64,000 nt of DNA from Methylocella silvestris (GCF_002891535.1 NZ_PDZR01000017.1:31645-95644), one strand, 5' to 3'; positions 45,409-54,848 are shown, counted from the stretch's first letter. The notes: generated by a model not told the origin, from the letters alone. Numbers and translations are program-made.

Positions 45409-45748
45409 CCAGATCTCCTATGGATCCCGCTCAAAGTAACCTACCCCCTCCCGTTCAATAACTGGCCTTGCCAGCCAGATCAATGGTCATGAGCCGAACA
45501 CTGACGCGGCGAGGCTCTGTCCGTCAGAGCATTGCCCAGATCCGATCTTGGCGGTCGTGAGTTAAGCGAAAGCCGATTGGACCGTCAACGTATTCTTCCG
45601 GGAGAACGAACACCCTTGGGTTGAGCGCAGTTGATGAGCGATGTTTTCCCATACTGGAAATTCAGTGTGCGCGCGGCCGCCGCAAAATCGCCGCCGTTTC
45701 GCCCGATCAGACGATAGGTTTGCACCTCGGAACAGGCGGCGCGAAACG
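45409..45748. other. Divergent intergenic region, no gene recognised
   Basis: 340 bases between the GT39-like gene and the cytochrome b561 gene. A small GCTCTG/CAGAGC stem occurs near 45513. The cytochrome frame is open back to 45641, but that part lacks similarity. No promoter is convincing. Confidence 0.4.
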
Positions 45749-46324
45749 ATGACAGACAGGGCCAAATTCGACGCGGACTCTCTCTCCGGCGTCTATCCTC
45801 CGGTTTTGCAGGCGCTGCACTGGATCACCGCGCTTCTCGTCTTCGCGATCCTGCCGGTCGCCTGGGTGATGATCGCCTTGCCGCGCGAGAGCCCCTGGGT
45901 CGGAACGATGTTCATGATCCACAAGTCGCTCGGCGTCACCATTTTCGCGCTCGCCGTCGTTCGCTTGTTCTGGCGGGCAATCGAACCGCCGCCGCCGCTG
46001 CCCTGGTCGCTCGAGCCCTGGGAGGCGCTCGCCGCCAAGATTAGCCATGCGCTGCTTTATGTGATCCTGCTCGCCATGCCGGTCAGCGGCTTCATTCTGT
46101 CGGCGGCGAGCAATCATCCCGTGGTCTATTTCAATCTCTTCACCCTGCCCGCCCTGCCCGAGAACAAGCCGCTCGCGGAGGCCGCCGAAAAGCTCCATGT
46201 CGCCGGGCAATGGGCCGTCTACGCCTTTGTCGGCCTGCATATTCTCGGGACAGCCTGGCATCTCATCGTCAAGCGCGACGCCATCTTGGACCGCATGACG
46301 CCGCCGCAGGTCAACGCCGACTGA
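45749..46324 (+). CDS. Cytochrome b561
   Basis: A 191-residue di-haem inner-membrane cytochrome with four helices. Haem-ligand histidines occur in VLQALHWITALL (helix 1), MFMIHKSLGV (helix 2) and LHILGTAWH (helix 4); SHALLYVILLAMPVSGF forms helix 3. Bacterial CybB proteins oxidise ubiquinol and can reduce superoxide; the exact partner is not shown by context. The ATG at 45749 is chosen because it gives the standard short N-terminus. It is convergent with dapE, two bases apart, with a small palindrome (TTACTT-A-AAGTAA) at the junction. Confidence 0.9.
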   Translation: MTDRAKFDADSLSGVYPPVLQALHWITALLVFAILPVAWVMIALPRESPWVGTMFMIHKSLGVTIFALAVVRLFWRAIEPPPPLPWSLEPWEALAAKISHALLYVILLAMPVSGFILSAASNHPVVYFNLFTLPALPENKPLAEAAEKLHVAGQWAVYAFVGLHILGTAWHLIVKRDAILDRMTPPQVNAD

Positions 46325-46326
46325 CT

Positions 46327-47487
46327 TTACTTAAAGTAAGAGTTCAATATGTCTGCGTAAATTGAGGCCAGCGCGGCGATATCCTCGACCGGCGCGCGTT
46401 CGTCGATGGCGTGCATGGTGGAGCCGACGAGGCCGAATTCGAGAACCGGGCAATAGGCGCGGATGAAGCGGGCGTCGGAGGTGCCGCCGCTCGTCGAAAG
46501 CTGCGGCCTGCGTCCGCTCGCCCGCTCGATCGCCGCGCTGACGAGATCGGTAAATGCGTCGGGCTGCGTCACGAAGGCCAGCGCATTGCAGGGCTCGAAA
46601 CGCAGGGCGAAGGTCGTCCCTGACGCAGCAAGCTCCGCCCGCCTGAAAAGCTCGGCCGCGAGCGCATCCGGCGTCCAGATATCGTTGAAGCGGATGTTGA
46701 AGCGCGCCCGCGCCTCCGCGGGAATGACGTTGAAGGTCGGATTGCCAACGTCGATGCTGACGATTTCGAGGTTGGAGGCGTCGAACAGCTCCGTACCCTG
46801 GTCGAGTGGTTCCGCGTCAAGCGCCGCCAGCAGCCGCATCAGCGGAGGAATGGGATTTTTGGCGCGATGCGGATAGGCGACATGGCCCTGCTCGCCTTTC
46901 ACCGTCAGCGTCCCGTTCAGCGAACCGCGCCGGCCGATCTTGATCATGTCGCCGAGCGCTTGCTGGTTGGTCGGCTCGCCGAGAATGCAATGATCGAAGC
47001 GCTCGCCGCGCTGATGCGCCCAGCGCAGCAGCTTCTCCGTGCCGTTGATCGCCGGGCCTTCCTCGTCGCCCGTGATGAGGAAGCTGATCGAGCCTTTTTG
47101 CGCGCCGCCCTCGGCGACAAAGCCAATCGCGGCGGCGGCGAAGGCGGCGATGGCGCCCTTCATGTCGACGGCGCCGCGGCCGAAAATCAGGCCGCCTTCC
47201 GTTTCGCCGCCGAACGGATCGAAGCGCCAGCTCGCCGAATCTCCCGGCGGCACGACGTCGGTATGTCCGGCGAAGACGAGATGACGGCCGCCGGCGCCCG
47301 CGCGGGCGTAGAGATTTTGAATATCGGGCGTGCTCTCATCCGAGAAAACGATGCAATGGGTGGAAAACCCAGCCGCGCGGAGCTTTGCCGCCAGAACGTC
47401 CTGCGCGCCGGCGTCAAGCGGCGTCACGGAGGGGCGTCGCAGCAGGTCGCGGCACAATTCAAGCGCGTTATGGGCAAGATCCGACAT
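46327..47487 (-). CDS. dapE: Succinyl-diaminopimelate desuccinylase
   Basis: A 386-residue M20 zinc hydrolase of the lysine/diaminopimelate pathway. DapE-specific features are RRPSVTPLDAGAQ near the start, FAGHTDVVPPGD, GRGAVDMKGAIA, LITGDEEGPAINGT, GRRGSLNGTLTVKGEQGHVA and the C-terminal SGGTSDARFI. The metal ligands His, Asp, Glu, Glu and His (STMHAIDE) are all present. Start at 47487; the frame reaches back to 47574 without family likeness. Confidence 0.96.
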   Translation of the reverse strand: MSDLAHNALELCRDLLRRPSVTPLDAGAQDVLAAKLRAAGFSTHCIVFSDESTPDIQNLYARAGAGGRHLVFAGHTDVVPPGDSASWRFDPFGGETEGGLIFGRGAVDMKGAIAAFAAAAIGFVAEGGAQKGSISFLITGDEEGPAINGTEKLLRWAHQRGERFDHCILGEPTNQQALGDMIKIGRRGSLNGTLTVKGEQGHVAYPHRAKNPIPPLMRLLAALDAEPLDQGTELFDASNLEIVSIDVGNPTFNVIPAEARARFNIRFNDIWTPDALAAELFRRAELAASGTTFALRFEPCNALAFVTQPDAFTDLVSAAIERASGRRPQLSTSGGTSDARFIRAYCPVLEFGLVGSTMHAIDERAPVEDIAALASIYADILNSYFK

Positions 47488-47832
47488 GGACGGCTCTATC
47501 GCATGGCGCATGCGCCGCGCCAATCCAGGAAAATGGCCTTGTCCGCCCTTACAACCTCGGATGGATCTTCCCATTTCCTGTTGTCGAAGCGCCGAAAATA
47601 GAGCATGTGCTGCGGCTGCGGGTGAAATCGGCCTGAGTTAGCGCTTGCGCCGGCATTTGGGTTTTAACTTGCTCGGCCGCGCAACGCTGGGCGCGACGGC
47701 GGAAGAGTTTGACTTCTCGAATAAACGTCATGCTCTAAGCAACTGGAATTGATAGATGATCCCGGATGAAGCCGCCGGATCATTTTGGCTCTGCTGTCTG
47801 CGGCGCAGAGCGCCGCGAATGGAAGAAAATAG
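47488..47832. other. Divergent intergenic region between dapE and panD
   Basis: 345 bases, with no gene recognised. It contains the TAGAGCATG-bounded element at 47599-47737. The panD ribosome-binding site (GGAAG) is at its right end. Confidence 0.5.
47599..47737. repeat. 139-bp element bounded by perfect TAGAGCATG inverted ends
   Basis: TAGAGCATG at 47599-47607 is exactly complementary to CATGCTCTA at 47729-47737. The interior differs from the other copies but contains GC-rich complementary patches. It lies wholly between genes, unlike the copies at 21708 and 43616 that overlap stop codons. Confidence 0.6.
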
Positions 47833-48300
47833 ATGCGAAAACTGGTTGGCGGCAAGCTGCACGGCATCCGCGTCACGGAATCGAACCTTGAATACCACGG
47901 CTCGATCACGCTCGATCCCGCCCATTGCGAAGCCGCGGGCATTCTCCCGCTCGAATTCGTCGAGATCTGGAACAAGAACTCCGGCGCGCGCATCACGACC
48001 TATGTGATCCTCGGCCAGCGCGGCTCGCGCTGCTGCGTGCTGAACGGGGCCGCGGCGCGCACCTGCCAGCCGGGCGACGAATTGATCATCTGCAGCTCGG
48101 TCTATCTCGATGGCGCCGAGATCACGAGCCTCAGCCCGGCGGTCCTCACCTTCGACGCCAATAATAATATCGTCGAGAAGCTGCATTATTCCGTCACCCG
48201 CGACGGCGCCGGCCATTATCAATTCGGCATCGTCGCCGAGGACGGCGAAATTCTGCAGCCGCCGCTGAAATCAGGCCTGCGACAGAAGCGGGCAAGCTGA
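47833..48300 (+). CDS. panD: Aspartate 1-decarboxylase
   Basis: A 155-residue pyruvoyl enzyme making beta-alanine for pantothenate synthesis. The self-cleavage site is Gly23-Ser24 in [22 protein letters not shown] and [18 protein letters not shown] are the conserved core. The C-terminus is about 30 residues longer than the Escherichia coli enzyme. It precedes metX by 143 bases on the same strand, but metX seems to have its own promoter. Confidence 0.96.
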   Translation: MRKLVGGKLHGIRVTESNLEYHGSITLDPAHCEAAGILPLEFVEIWNKNSGARITTYVILGQRGSRCCVLNGAAARTCQPGDELIICSSVYLDGAEITSLSPAVLTFDANNNIVEKLHYSVTRDGAGHYQFGIVAEDGEILQPPLKSGLRQKRAS

Positions 48301-48373
48301 GGCCGCCGGCCGTGGCGGAAGAAAAAATGCGCTGCGATTTAGGCGTGTTGCGAGAAGAAAATCCTGCTCAGTC

Positions 48374-48403
48374 TTGACTCTTTCGGCGGCCAGCTTTCAT
48401 ATA
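48374..48403 (+). promoter_or_regulatory. Candidate sigma-70-type promoter for metX
   Basis: TTGACT (48374-48379) and CATATA (48398-48403) are separated by 18 bases and lie about 40 bases upstream of the metX start. A palindrome, GTTCG-N6-CGAAC (48415-48430), covers the expected start of the transcript and could be an operator. Sequence match only. Confidence 0.4.
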
Positions 48404-48443
48404 CCGGACATAATGTTCGCAATATCGAACGCCGTGCACGCCA

Positions 48444-49628
48444 TTGACGATCGTCTTGACCCATAAGCTCACCGGCCTTCGCGAAGTCGACGCGCCGCAT
48501 AGTCTCGTCGCTCAATTTGGACCAGATCATGCGCTGCAGATGGATTCGGGCGGCCGGCTCGACCAATGGTCAATTGCCTATCAGACCTATGGCGAGCTCA
48601 ACGCCGACAAATCCAACGCCATTCTCGTCTGCCATGCGCTGACCGGCGATCAGCATGTCGCCAATGCGCACCCCGTGACCGGCAAGCCCGGCTGGTGGAG
48701 CACCATGGTCGGGCCGGGCCGGCCGATCGACACCAACCGCTATTTCGTCATCTGCTCGAATGTGATCGGCGGCTGCATGGGCACGACCGGTCCCGCCTCG
48801 CTCAATCCGTCGACGGGGCGCCCTTACGGCCTGGAGCTGCCGATCGTGACGATCCGCGACATGGTCCGGGCGCAGGCGAAGCTGATCGACAAACTCGGGA
48901 TCGACACGCTGTTTTGTGTCGTCGGCGGCTCGATGGGCGGCATGCAGGTGCTGCAATGGGTGGCGAGCTACCCGGAGCGCGTGTTCTCGGCCATGCCCAT
49001 CGCCACGGCGGCAAAGCATTCCTCGCAGAACATCGCCTTTCACGAGGTCGGCCGGCAGGCGGTAATGGCCGATCCCGACTGGCGCAAGGGCCGCTATCTC
49101 GAGGAAGGCGTCATCCCGACCAAGGGCCTCGCCGTCGCCCGCATGGCGGCGCATATCACCTATCTGTCCGACGAGGCGCTGCAGAGCAAATTCGGCCGCA
49201 AGCTGCAGGATCGCGACGCGCCGACCTTCTCGTTCGACGCCGAATTCCAGATCGAGAATTATCTGCGCTATCAGGGCTCGAGCTTCGTCGACCGGTTCGA
49301 CCCGAACTCCTATCTCTACGTCACGCGGGCCTGCGACTATTTCGACCTTGCCGCCGATTATGACGGCTCGCTCGCCAGAGCCTTCCAGGGCGTCAAGACG
49401 CGTTTTTGCGTCGTCTCGTTCAATTCCGACTGGCTTTATCCGACGTCCGCCTCACGCGCCATCGTGCATGCCCTCAACGCCGGCGGCGCCTCGGTCTCCT
49501 TCGTCGACATCGAGACCGATCGCGGCCATGACGCATTCCTGCTCGATCTGCCCGAGTTCATCGCGACCTCGCAGGGCTTTCTCGATTCGGCCGCCAAGGC
49601 CCGCGGCTTGCCGCCGGCCGCGCCTTGA
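48444..49628 (+). CDS. metX: Homoserine O-acetyltransferase (MetX family)
   Basis: A 394-residue alpha/beta-hydrolase-fold acyltransferase that activates homoserine for methionine synthesis. Signature parts are [37 protein letters not shown] and the nucleophile elbow [12 protein letters not shown], with the acid and base in FNSDWLYPT and DRGHDAFLL. Alphaproteobacterial MetX proteins may use acetyl- or succinyl-CoA; the neighbouring metZ in this genome suggests succinyl. No ATG is available at the conserved start: TTG at 48444 or 48456 must be used, and neither has a clear ribosome-binding site. The stop overlaps the metW start. Confidence 0.94.
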   Translation: MTIVLTHKLTGLREVDAPHSLVAQFGPDHALQMDSGGRLDQWSIAYQTYGELNADKSNAILVCHALTGDQHVANAHPVTGKPGWWSTMVGPGRPIDTNRYFVICSNVIGGCMGTTGPASLNPSTGRPYGLELPIVTIRDMVRAQAKLIDKLGIDTLFCVVGGSMGGMQVLQWVASYPERVFSAMPIATAAKHSSQNIAFHEVGRQAVMADPDWRKGRYLEEGVIPTKGLAVARMAAHITYLSDEALQSKFGRKLQDRDAPTFSFDAEFQIENYLRYQGSSFVDRFDPNSYLYVTRACDYFDLAADYDGSLARAFQGVKTRFCVVSFNSDWLYPTSASRAIVHALNAGGASVSFVDIETDRGHDAFLLDLPEFIATSQGFLDSAAKARGLPPAAP

Positions 49629-50281
49629 GCATCGCCCGCGAGGGCGCGGCGCCGGCGCCCGCGCCCGCACCGGAGACGACGAGCCGCGTCGACCTTCTCC
49701 TTGTCGCCGCCATGGTCGAGCCGAACAGCCGCGTGCTCGACGTCGGCTGCGGCGACGGCGCGCTGCTGCGCCTGCTTGCCGACGAAAAAGGGGTGGACGC
49801 GCGGGGGATCGAATTGTCCCAGCGCGGCGTCAATTATTGCGTCGCGCACGGGCTATCGGTGATCCAGGGCGACGCCGACACCGATCTTGCCGAATATCCG
49901 GACGATTCCTTCGACTATGTGATCCTGTCGCAAACGCTGCAGGCGACGCGACGCCCGCGTGTGGTGATCGAGCACATGCTGCGGATCGGCCGGCGCGCCA
50001 TCGTGTCCTTCCCGAATTTCGGCCATTGGCGGATAAGGGCGCAGGTCGCTTTCGGCGGCCACATGCCGCTGACGCGCCAGTTGCCGACGCCCTGGTATGA
50101 GACGCCGAACATTCATTTTTGCACGATCCAGGATTTCATCGATCTCGCGCAGGCCGTCGGCGCGCGCATTGAACATGGCGTCGCGCTCGACCAGTTCGGC
50201 AAGCCCCTCGCCTATCGCGGCCGCTGGATCTGGAATCTGCTCGGCGAGCAGGGGGTATTTCTGCTGACGCGCAAGAGCTGA
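49625..50281 (+). CDS. metW: MetW, methionine biosynthesis methyltransferase-like protein
   Basis: A 218-residue SAM-dependent methyltransferase-fold protein that forms a partner pair with MetX and activates it in several proteobacteria. The SAM-binding motif [15 protein letters not shown] is followed by [20 protein letters not shown] and the family block [20 protein letters not shown]. Translation probably starts at TTG 49625, whose last two bases are part of the metX stop (TTGA), implying translational coupling. The first 20 residues are Ala/Pro-rich and variable. Confidence 0.94.
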   Translation: MSIAREGAAPAPAPAPETTSRVDLLLVAAMVEPNSRVLDVGCGDGALLRLLADEKGVDARGIELSQRGVNYCVAHGLSVIQGDADTDLAEYPDDSFDYVILSQTLQATRRPRVVIEHMLRIGRRAIVSFPNFGHWRIRAQVAFGGHMPLTRQLPTPWYETPNIHFCTIQDFIDLAQAVGARIEHGVALDQFGKPLAYRGRWIWNLLGEQGVFLLTRKS

Positions 50282-50326
50282 TCAGCGGACCGTCCCAAGC
50301 CGGATGCGGGCTTCTTCAGATTGCTT

Positions 50327-50356
50327 GAGCGGCAGGCGTCCCCGCGCCTGCCGCTC
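50327..50356. terminator. Perfect 12-bp hairpin between convergent metW and ppa
   Basis: GAGCGGCAGGCG (50327-50338), loop TCCCCG, CGCCTGCCGCTC (50345-50356). It ends three bases before the ppa stop and lies 46 bases past metW, a typical place for a bidirectional terminator. There is no T-tract on either strand. Confidence 0.6.
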
Positions 50357-50359
50357 CGC

Positions 50360-50899
50360 TCAGCCCTTGACCTCAGCCTTGGCCCGATCGATCGATTCGA
50401 CGATGATCTGACGGGCTCTTTCGGCATCCGCCCAGCCCTCGATCTTCACCCATTTGTTGGGTTCGAGATCCTTGTAATGGGCGAAGAAGTGCTCGATCTG
50501 ATGCAGGGTGATTTCCGGCAGATCGGTATAATTCTCGACCTTGGAGTAGCGCTTCGTCAGCTTTTCGGACGGGACGGCGACGATCTTTTCATCCTGGCCC
50601 GCTTCGTCGCGCATGATGAGCACGCCCACGACCTTGCAGCTCATGATCGCGCCGGGCACGATCGCGCGGGTGTTGGCGACGATCACATCGCAAGGGTCGC
50701 CGTCTTCCGACAGCGTATGGGGAATGAAGCCGTAATTTCCCGGATAGCGCATCGAGGTATAGAGGAAACGATCGACGACGAGCGCGCCCGAAGCCTTGTC
50801 GAGCTCATATTTGATCGGCTCGCCGCCGATCGGGACCTCGATCACGACATTGACTTCGTGGGGCGGATTCTTGCCGATCGAAATTGCGTCGAGGCGCAT
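50360..50899 (-). CDS. ppa: Inorganic pyrophosphatase (family I)
   Basis: A 179-residue cytoplasmic Mg-dependent enzyme hydrolysing pyrophosphate. Conserved elements: [40 protein letters not shown] with the active-site Asp in DGDPCDV, KIVAVP and the C-terminal [14 protein letters not shown]. The ATG at 50899 has an AAAGGAG site at good spacing; the open frame extends back to 51052 without similarity. Confidence 0.97.
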   Translation of the reverse strand: MRLDAISIGKNPPHEVNVVIEVPIGGEPIKYELDKASGALVVDRFLYTSMRYPGNYGFIPHTLSEDGDPCDVIVANTRAIVPGAIMSCKVVGVLIMRDEAGQDEKIVAVPSEKLTKRYSKVENYTDLPEITLHQIEHFFAHYKDLEPNKWVKIEGWADAERARQIIVESIDRAKAEVKG

Positions 50900-51217
50900 G
50901 GTCGTCTCCTTTGTCGCTTGCGATTCTTGGAAGCAATGATGCGCAGAATCGCGCCATTGCCCCGAACTTCTGGTGTCGCGAGGCGTCGCTCTCTCGCGAA
51001 CACTAAAATCATATTCCGCGGCCGGCGCGCCTCGCCAAAGGCGGCCCATCAATGGATCGGTTCCGGCGCGGCGATTTCTGGGCGGTCACGCGGCAAGCCC
51101 ATGAATGAGGCGCCGACTGAGTTCGATTTGAGCCGGGTTATGCGGCAATGCGCTCTAACCGGCAAGTCCAACCTTGGCATTACCTGGAAGAAGTAAGGCG
51201 GCGCCAACTGGAAGCGT
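50900..51217. other. Intergenic region, no gene recognised
   Basis: 318 bases between ppa and the GNAT gene, both on minus. A 31-codon plus-strand frame at 51103-51198 lacks a ribosome-binding site and is not accepted. The ppa promoter should lie here. Confidence 0.4.
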
Positions 51218-51724
51218 TCAGCCGAAGGCGAAGGCGTGGCGGGCCCTGATCTCGGAGCCGAAGCGCTCATTGGCCTGGCGCACGTTGAGGCCGCCGAGCC
51301 GCTTATAAAAATCCACGGCGCGTTCATTGTCGGCGAGAGCCCAGACGAGGAAGGACGGATAGCCGTGCTCGGAGAGATCCTTGCGCGCCATCTCAAACAG
51401 CCGCTTGCCGAAACCGAGCCCCTGAAATTCCGGCGCGACGTAAAGTTCGAACACTTCGCCGCCATAGCGCAGCGAGGGCACGCGATTGCGGCCGTAGCTG
51501 GCGTAGCCGCCGATCGTTTCGTCGAAATCGAGCACGAGCAGACGGGAGCCACGGACAATCGCCGAATGCCACCAGCGCGGGCCGCGCCGGGCGATCATGC
51601 GTTCCAGTTCGCGGCCGGGGATGATGCCCCGATAGGCGTCCCGCCACGCGGCGTCGTGGACCGCCGCGATGCCCTTGGCGTCGCCCTCACGCGCATTTCT
51701 GATGCTGATGACGCCCTCGATCAT
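51218..51724 (-). CDS. GNAT-family N-acetyltransferase
   Basis: A 168-residue acetyltransferase. The acetyl-CoA binding motif A, VFELYVAPEFQGLGFGKRLF (Q-x-x-G-x-G/K), follows the strand GGYASYGRNRVPSLRYGG, and motif B is FLVWALADNERAVDFYKRLG. The substrate is unknown; the RimI/ribosomal-protein and small-molecule branches cannot be separated by eye. It sits 113 bases downstream of the O-antigen-ligase-like gene on the same strand, possibly in one transcript. Confidence 0.88.
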   Translation of the reverse strand: MIEGVISIRNAREGDAKGIAAVHDAAWRDAYRGIIPGRELERMIARRGPRWWHSAIVRGSRLLVLDFDETIGGYASYGRNRVPSLRYGGEVFELYVAPEFQGLGFGKRLFEMARKDLSEHGYPSFLVWALADNERAVDFYKRLGGLNVRQANERFGSEIRARHAFAFG

Positions 51725-51837
51725 GCGCCAATGTTACGGCTGCTTGCCTTGCGCCCGCAATACCCCTTTGGCGTGATTTGCGCGCTGCGCTCAGGGCCGT
51801 TGCAAAAACATCGCCTGCGCCAGAACGTCGCATCCGA

Positions 51838-53118
51838 TCACGCCTCACGCGCGGAAGCGGCGGCGATGTCGTCGTCGAAGTCCGCGCCGTCAAGATCGGT
51901 CGCCTCTTGCGCGCCGGGAGCGGCCGGCCGCTGCGAGCGATAGATCCCCTTGATCAGGACGATATAAGCGATCACGGCGCAGTCGATCAGCGTGATCCAC
52001 CAGATCTGCGCCGCCGCGGCGCCCAGCGCCGCCATGACGAAAATCGCAGTGAGGCCGGCCAGCACCGACGGCGCGACGGCGGCCGGGATTTTGGCCGTGA
52101 GCAGGAAGATCTGCGCCGTCAGGAAGGCGAAGCCCGCGGCGCCAATAATTCCAAGATCGTACCAGATGATGAAGAGCAGGCTTCCCGGCGTCTGCTCGGG
52201 CAGATAGCCAAGCGCCGCCGTGCGATTGGCGGCGTCGAATCCGTGGCCGGTGACGAGGCGCGGCCATTCGGCGAGGATGATATCGCGCCAGACGAGGATC
52301 GACTGCGCCGCGGCGTTGGGATGCTGCAGGGTCATGCCGATCAGCGCGCCAAGCCCAAGCGCCAGCACGGGGGCGAAGAGAATCAGCGCGGCGACGGCGA
52401 GACCCAGCCGATGCGCGAGCCGGACCGGCTGCGACATCGCCATGGCGAACACAAAGGCGGCCGCGCCCATCGCCGCAAGGCCCGCCTGCGCGAAGCCGGC
52501 CAGCGCGACGCCAGCCGCGAGCACTGCAAGGATCGCCGCATAGATCCAGCGCTCGCGCAGGCACAGCGCGCCGAGCGCCGGCCAGACCAGCACGATAAGC
52601 GTGATCATCGAGCGTTCGAACAGCTGATTGTCGAAGGGCTGCGCGCGGCCGAAGGGCAGATGCGCCCGGAACGCGAAGACGAGCACCGCGAGCGCGCCCA
52701 GGGCGACGCCGACCGGCAGAAGATAAAGATCGAGCGGGCGCGTGCGCGCCGGCAGATAGGCGGCGACCAGCGCGACAAGAAGGGTGGTGCCGACAATCTG
52801 GGCGAAACGCTGCCCCGCCTCGCCCGGAAACGGCGTCCAGAGCATCGACATGGCGGCCCAGAGGGTCAGGAACAGGGCGGCGAGGCCGCCGGGAGAGGCC
52901 AAAGCCGTGCGCAGATGGCGCGGACCGTGATCAGGCGCGCCGATCGCCGCGCCAATCAGAACGACGATGGCGCCGATCGGCATCAGCACATAGATCGCGC
53001 CGCGCAAGGCGACGGTCAGGATGGGCAGCCCGACCATGAGAATCGCAAGGCCCAGACGGATCAGCAGGCGGGAAGCGTCAGCGGCGGGCGTCTCTGCGTG
53101 ATGGGAGGCGATCGACAT
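51838..53118 (-). CDS. O-antigen ligase-like (Wzy/WaaL superfamily) membrane protein
   Basis: A 426-residue polytopic protein with about ten to twelve helices. The Wzy_C-type layout is seen: a large periplasmic segment in the second half containing WRDIILAEWPRLVTGHGFDA, with the G-H-G-F motif, followed by PEQTPGSLLFIIWYDLGIIG, where the conserved N/H-residue of ligases usually lies. A disordered acidic tail ends the protein. It may attach or polymerise O-antigen or another lipid-linked glycan; the absence of adjacent polysaccharide genes leaves this open. Confidence 0.78.
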   Translation of the reverse strand: MSIASHHAETPAADASRLLIRLGLAILMVGLPILTVALRGAIYVLMPIGAIVVLIGAAIGAPDHGPRHLRTALASPGGLAALFLTLWAAMSMLWTPFPGEAGQRFAQIVGTTLLVALVAAYLPARTRPLDLYLLPVGVALGALAVLVFAFRAHLPFGRAQPFDNQLFERSMITLIVLVWPALGALCLRERWIYAAILAVLAAGVALAGFAQAGLAAMGAAAFVFAMAMSQPVRLAHRLGLAVAALILFAPVLALGLGALIGMTLQHPNAAAQSILVWRDIILAEWPRLVTGHGFDAANRTAALGYLPEQTPGSLLFIIWYDLGIIGAAGFAFLTAQIFLLTAKIPAAVAPSVLAGLTAIFVMAALGAAAAQIWWITLIDCAVIAYIVLIKGIYRSQRPAAPGAQEATDLDGADFDDDIAAASAREA

Positions 53119-53284
53119 GGCCTGCTTCGGTCAGGAGAACGCCAGATAGCGCTCCTGCGGCCGCTTTTGCGCGCCCGGCAAGCTCTGGCCCCGTGAATGC
53201 TGGGCGGCAGTCTATCGCTAAATCGCAAAGCCCGGCAAGGATCCGGGAGTCCCGACGCGTTTCGACCCGCTCCAAGAGGAGCGC

Positions 53285-53965
53285 CTAGTAGGAGGCGATC
53301 ATCTCGTCGGCGATCTTTTCGGCTCCCGGCACGCTCTCCGCCAAGGCGAGCAGCGCCTTGCGCTCCTCAGGAGAATTGACAAGGCCCCAGATGTGGACGA
53401 CGCCGTCCGAGACAAGGATGTTGCGCTCGCCAAAGCCGGTCCAGGTCTGTTCGGCGAGCTTGTCCAGAATCGCGTCGCGCAGGTCGCGGTCGCTATCGTG
53501 GGCGGCCTGCGTTTTGCGCGACGCCTCGCTGGAAGCCAGCGCCTGCATGATGTTCGAGCGGCTGACGATGCCGACGAGCTTGCCGTCCGTGATGATGGGA
53601 ACGCGCTTGATGCGGCGCTTCTCAAGGAGATGTGCGATATCGGCCAGGGAAGCGTCCGCGGGCGCCGAGATGACCTCGCTTGACATGACCTCGGAGACCT
53701 TGCGGCCGTGCTCCTTGGCGAATTGCTGGGCCAGAATGCTCGCCGGCGTCAGCGCCTCGACCCACCAGGAATGAGGCTGTGCTGTTCCGTCTTCCTCGCG
53801 GAACAAGAGATCGGCCTCGCTCAAGATGCCGACGACTCGTCCATCGGCGTCGACCACGGGCAAAGCGCTGACGTCATGATCGACGAGCAGCCGCACCGCG
53901 GCGGCAATCTCGTCGTCGGGTCCGACGGTGACGACGTCGCGCACCATCACATCGCTCGCGTACAT
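53285..53965 (-). CDS. CBS-domain pair plus BON domain protein
   Basis: A 226-residue cytoplasmic protein. Two CBS domains (residues about 5-60 and 92-145, with VDHDVSALPVVDADGRVVGI and EKRRIKRVPIITDGKLVGIV) are followed by a BON domain (about 155-226, GERNILVSDGVVHIWGLVNS and EERKALLALAESVPG). CBS pairs bind adenosyl nucleotides and BON domains often bind phospholipid, so an energy- or envelope-stress sensor is plausible. The ATG has a GGGGGAG site. Upstream, the imperfect repeat CTTAGTCTTAGTCTGAG lies near 54063. Confidence 0.9.
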   Translation of the reverse strand: MYASDVMVRDVVTVGPDDEIAAAVRLLVDHDVSALPVVDADGRVVGILSEADLLFREEDGTAQPHSWWVEALTPASILAQQFAKEHGRKVSEVMSSEVISAPADASLADIAHLLEKRRIKRVPIITDGKLVGIVSRSNIMQALASSEASRKTQAAHDSDRDLRDAILDKLAEQTWTGFGERNILVSDGVVHIWGLVNSPEERKALLALAESVPGAEKIADEMIASY

Positions 53966-54197
53966 GATTTTCTCCCCCGAACGAACATCGAATCGACGTT
54001 CGCGCGTAAGCCTCGGCCGCGCGGACTATAAAGCGCGCGACGTGACAGCCTTATTACACATCTTAGTCTTAGTCTGAGCGCAGGACGCGCGGGCGGCCTT
54101 GCGCAAAAAACGCGCGGCGTTCGCATCAACGGAACGGGTGCGCTTCTAAACCATTTGCGCCGAACAAGAGTCATTTGCTCAAAAAGGAGACCCCGTC

Positions 54198-54464
54198 ATG
54201 AACTGCAGATTTCTTGCCGCTGCGACGCTTGTCGCGCTCGCCGGCTTCACGTTCCAGGCCGAAGCCCAGGGCATCGTTCGCGGCGCCGAGGAGGGAGCCG
54301 CAACCGGACATCGCGCCGCAGGACCTGTCGGTGGGGTCGTCGGCGGCGCGGTGGGCGCCGGCGTTGGCGGCGCGATGGGCGGCGTCAAGGGCGTGCTCGG
54401 CATCCCGCAATCGAACAACCGCCACTATCATCACCGCCACCGTCATCATAGACACACTTACTGA
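54198..54464 (+). CDS. Small exported glycine-zipper protein with His-rich tail
   Basis: An 88-residue protein. A signal peptide (residues 1-23, ending FQAEAQ) precedes a Gly/Ala-rich stretch with G-x-x-x-G repeats (GPVGGVVGGAVGAGVGGAMG), typical of membrane-inserting glycine zippers, and the last 20 residues hold nine His (HYHHRHRHHRH). The His tail could bind nickel, zinc or copper. The strong AAAAAGGAG site makes it a convincing small gene. No family name can be given. It stands alone, divergent from the CBS-BON gene. Confidence 0.8.
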   Translation: MNCRFLAAATLVALAGFTFQAEAQGIVRGAEEGAATGHRAAGPVGGVVGGAVGAGVGGAMGGVKGVLGIPQSNNRHYHHRHRHHRHTY

Positions 54465-54848
54465 GAATATCCTTATGGGGGTTGTTGCCCCTTTCGCGGG
54501 CAGCTACGCTTCGAGTCTGAAGAGTGCGACGTGTCACTCCGGGCGCGGTAACGCGCCATTAATGATACGGGCGCAATCTCATTGACGCCAAGGCGAGCGG
54601 GCCATCTCGGCTCCCTCGCCGGAGCGCAGCGCCGGATCGAAGCTGATGAAACAACTCCGCAAAGCCCTCGCCGACGACAACGGGACCATTGCAGCGCTGG
54701 CGCTGCTGGGCTTGGTGATGATGGCGCTTTTCCGGCCTTGACTGACGGTAGACTCGTCGCGCCGCGCGGCGCGAAACTTGGCATATGACTTGCTTGTAAC
54801 AGAGAAATGATCGGGAGGTCGGCGTCCGCAAAGTCAGGAACAGCACTG
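54465..54848. other. Region between two small genes, with one possible mini-ORF
   Basis: 384 bases with only the 31-codon frame at 54646 as a candidate gene. GGGGTTGTTGCCCC near 54478 forms a short hairpin just past the preceding stop and may terminate it. Confidence 0.45.
54646..54741 (+). CDS. Possible 31-residue hydrophobic peptide
   Basis: The frame encodes MKQLRKALADDNGTIAALAL followed by LGLVMMALFRP. A charged start, a D-D-N-G-T segment and a hydrophobic helix recall the N-terminus of Flp-type pilins (D-E-x-G-A-T), but it is much shorter. The ribosome-binding site is weak. Could be a remnant or a genuine small membrane peptide. Confidence 0.3.
   Translation: MKQLRKALADDNGTIAALALLGLVMMALFRP

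Noticed and set aside
48320..48400. Possible SAM-II riboswitch upstream of metX
   Set aside because: GCGCTGCGATTTAGGCGTGT superficially resembles the 5' part of SAM-II, but the pairing partner of the first stem and the GCTAAA pseudoknot segment are absent.
51103..51198. A 31-codon plus-strand frame between ppa and the GNAT gene
   Set aside because: No ribosome-binding site, and it sits antisense to the expected upstream region of ppa; no family likeness.
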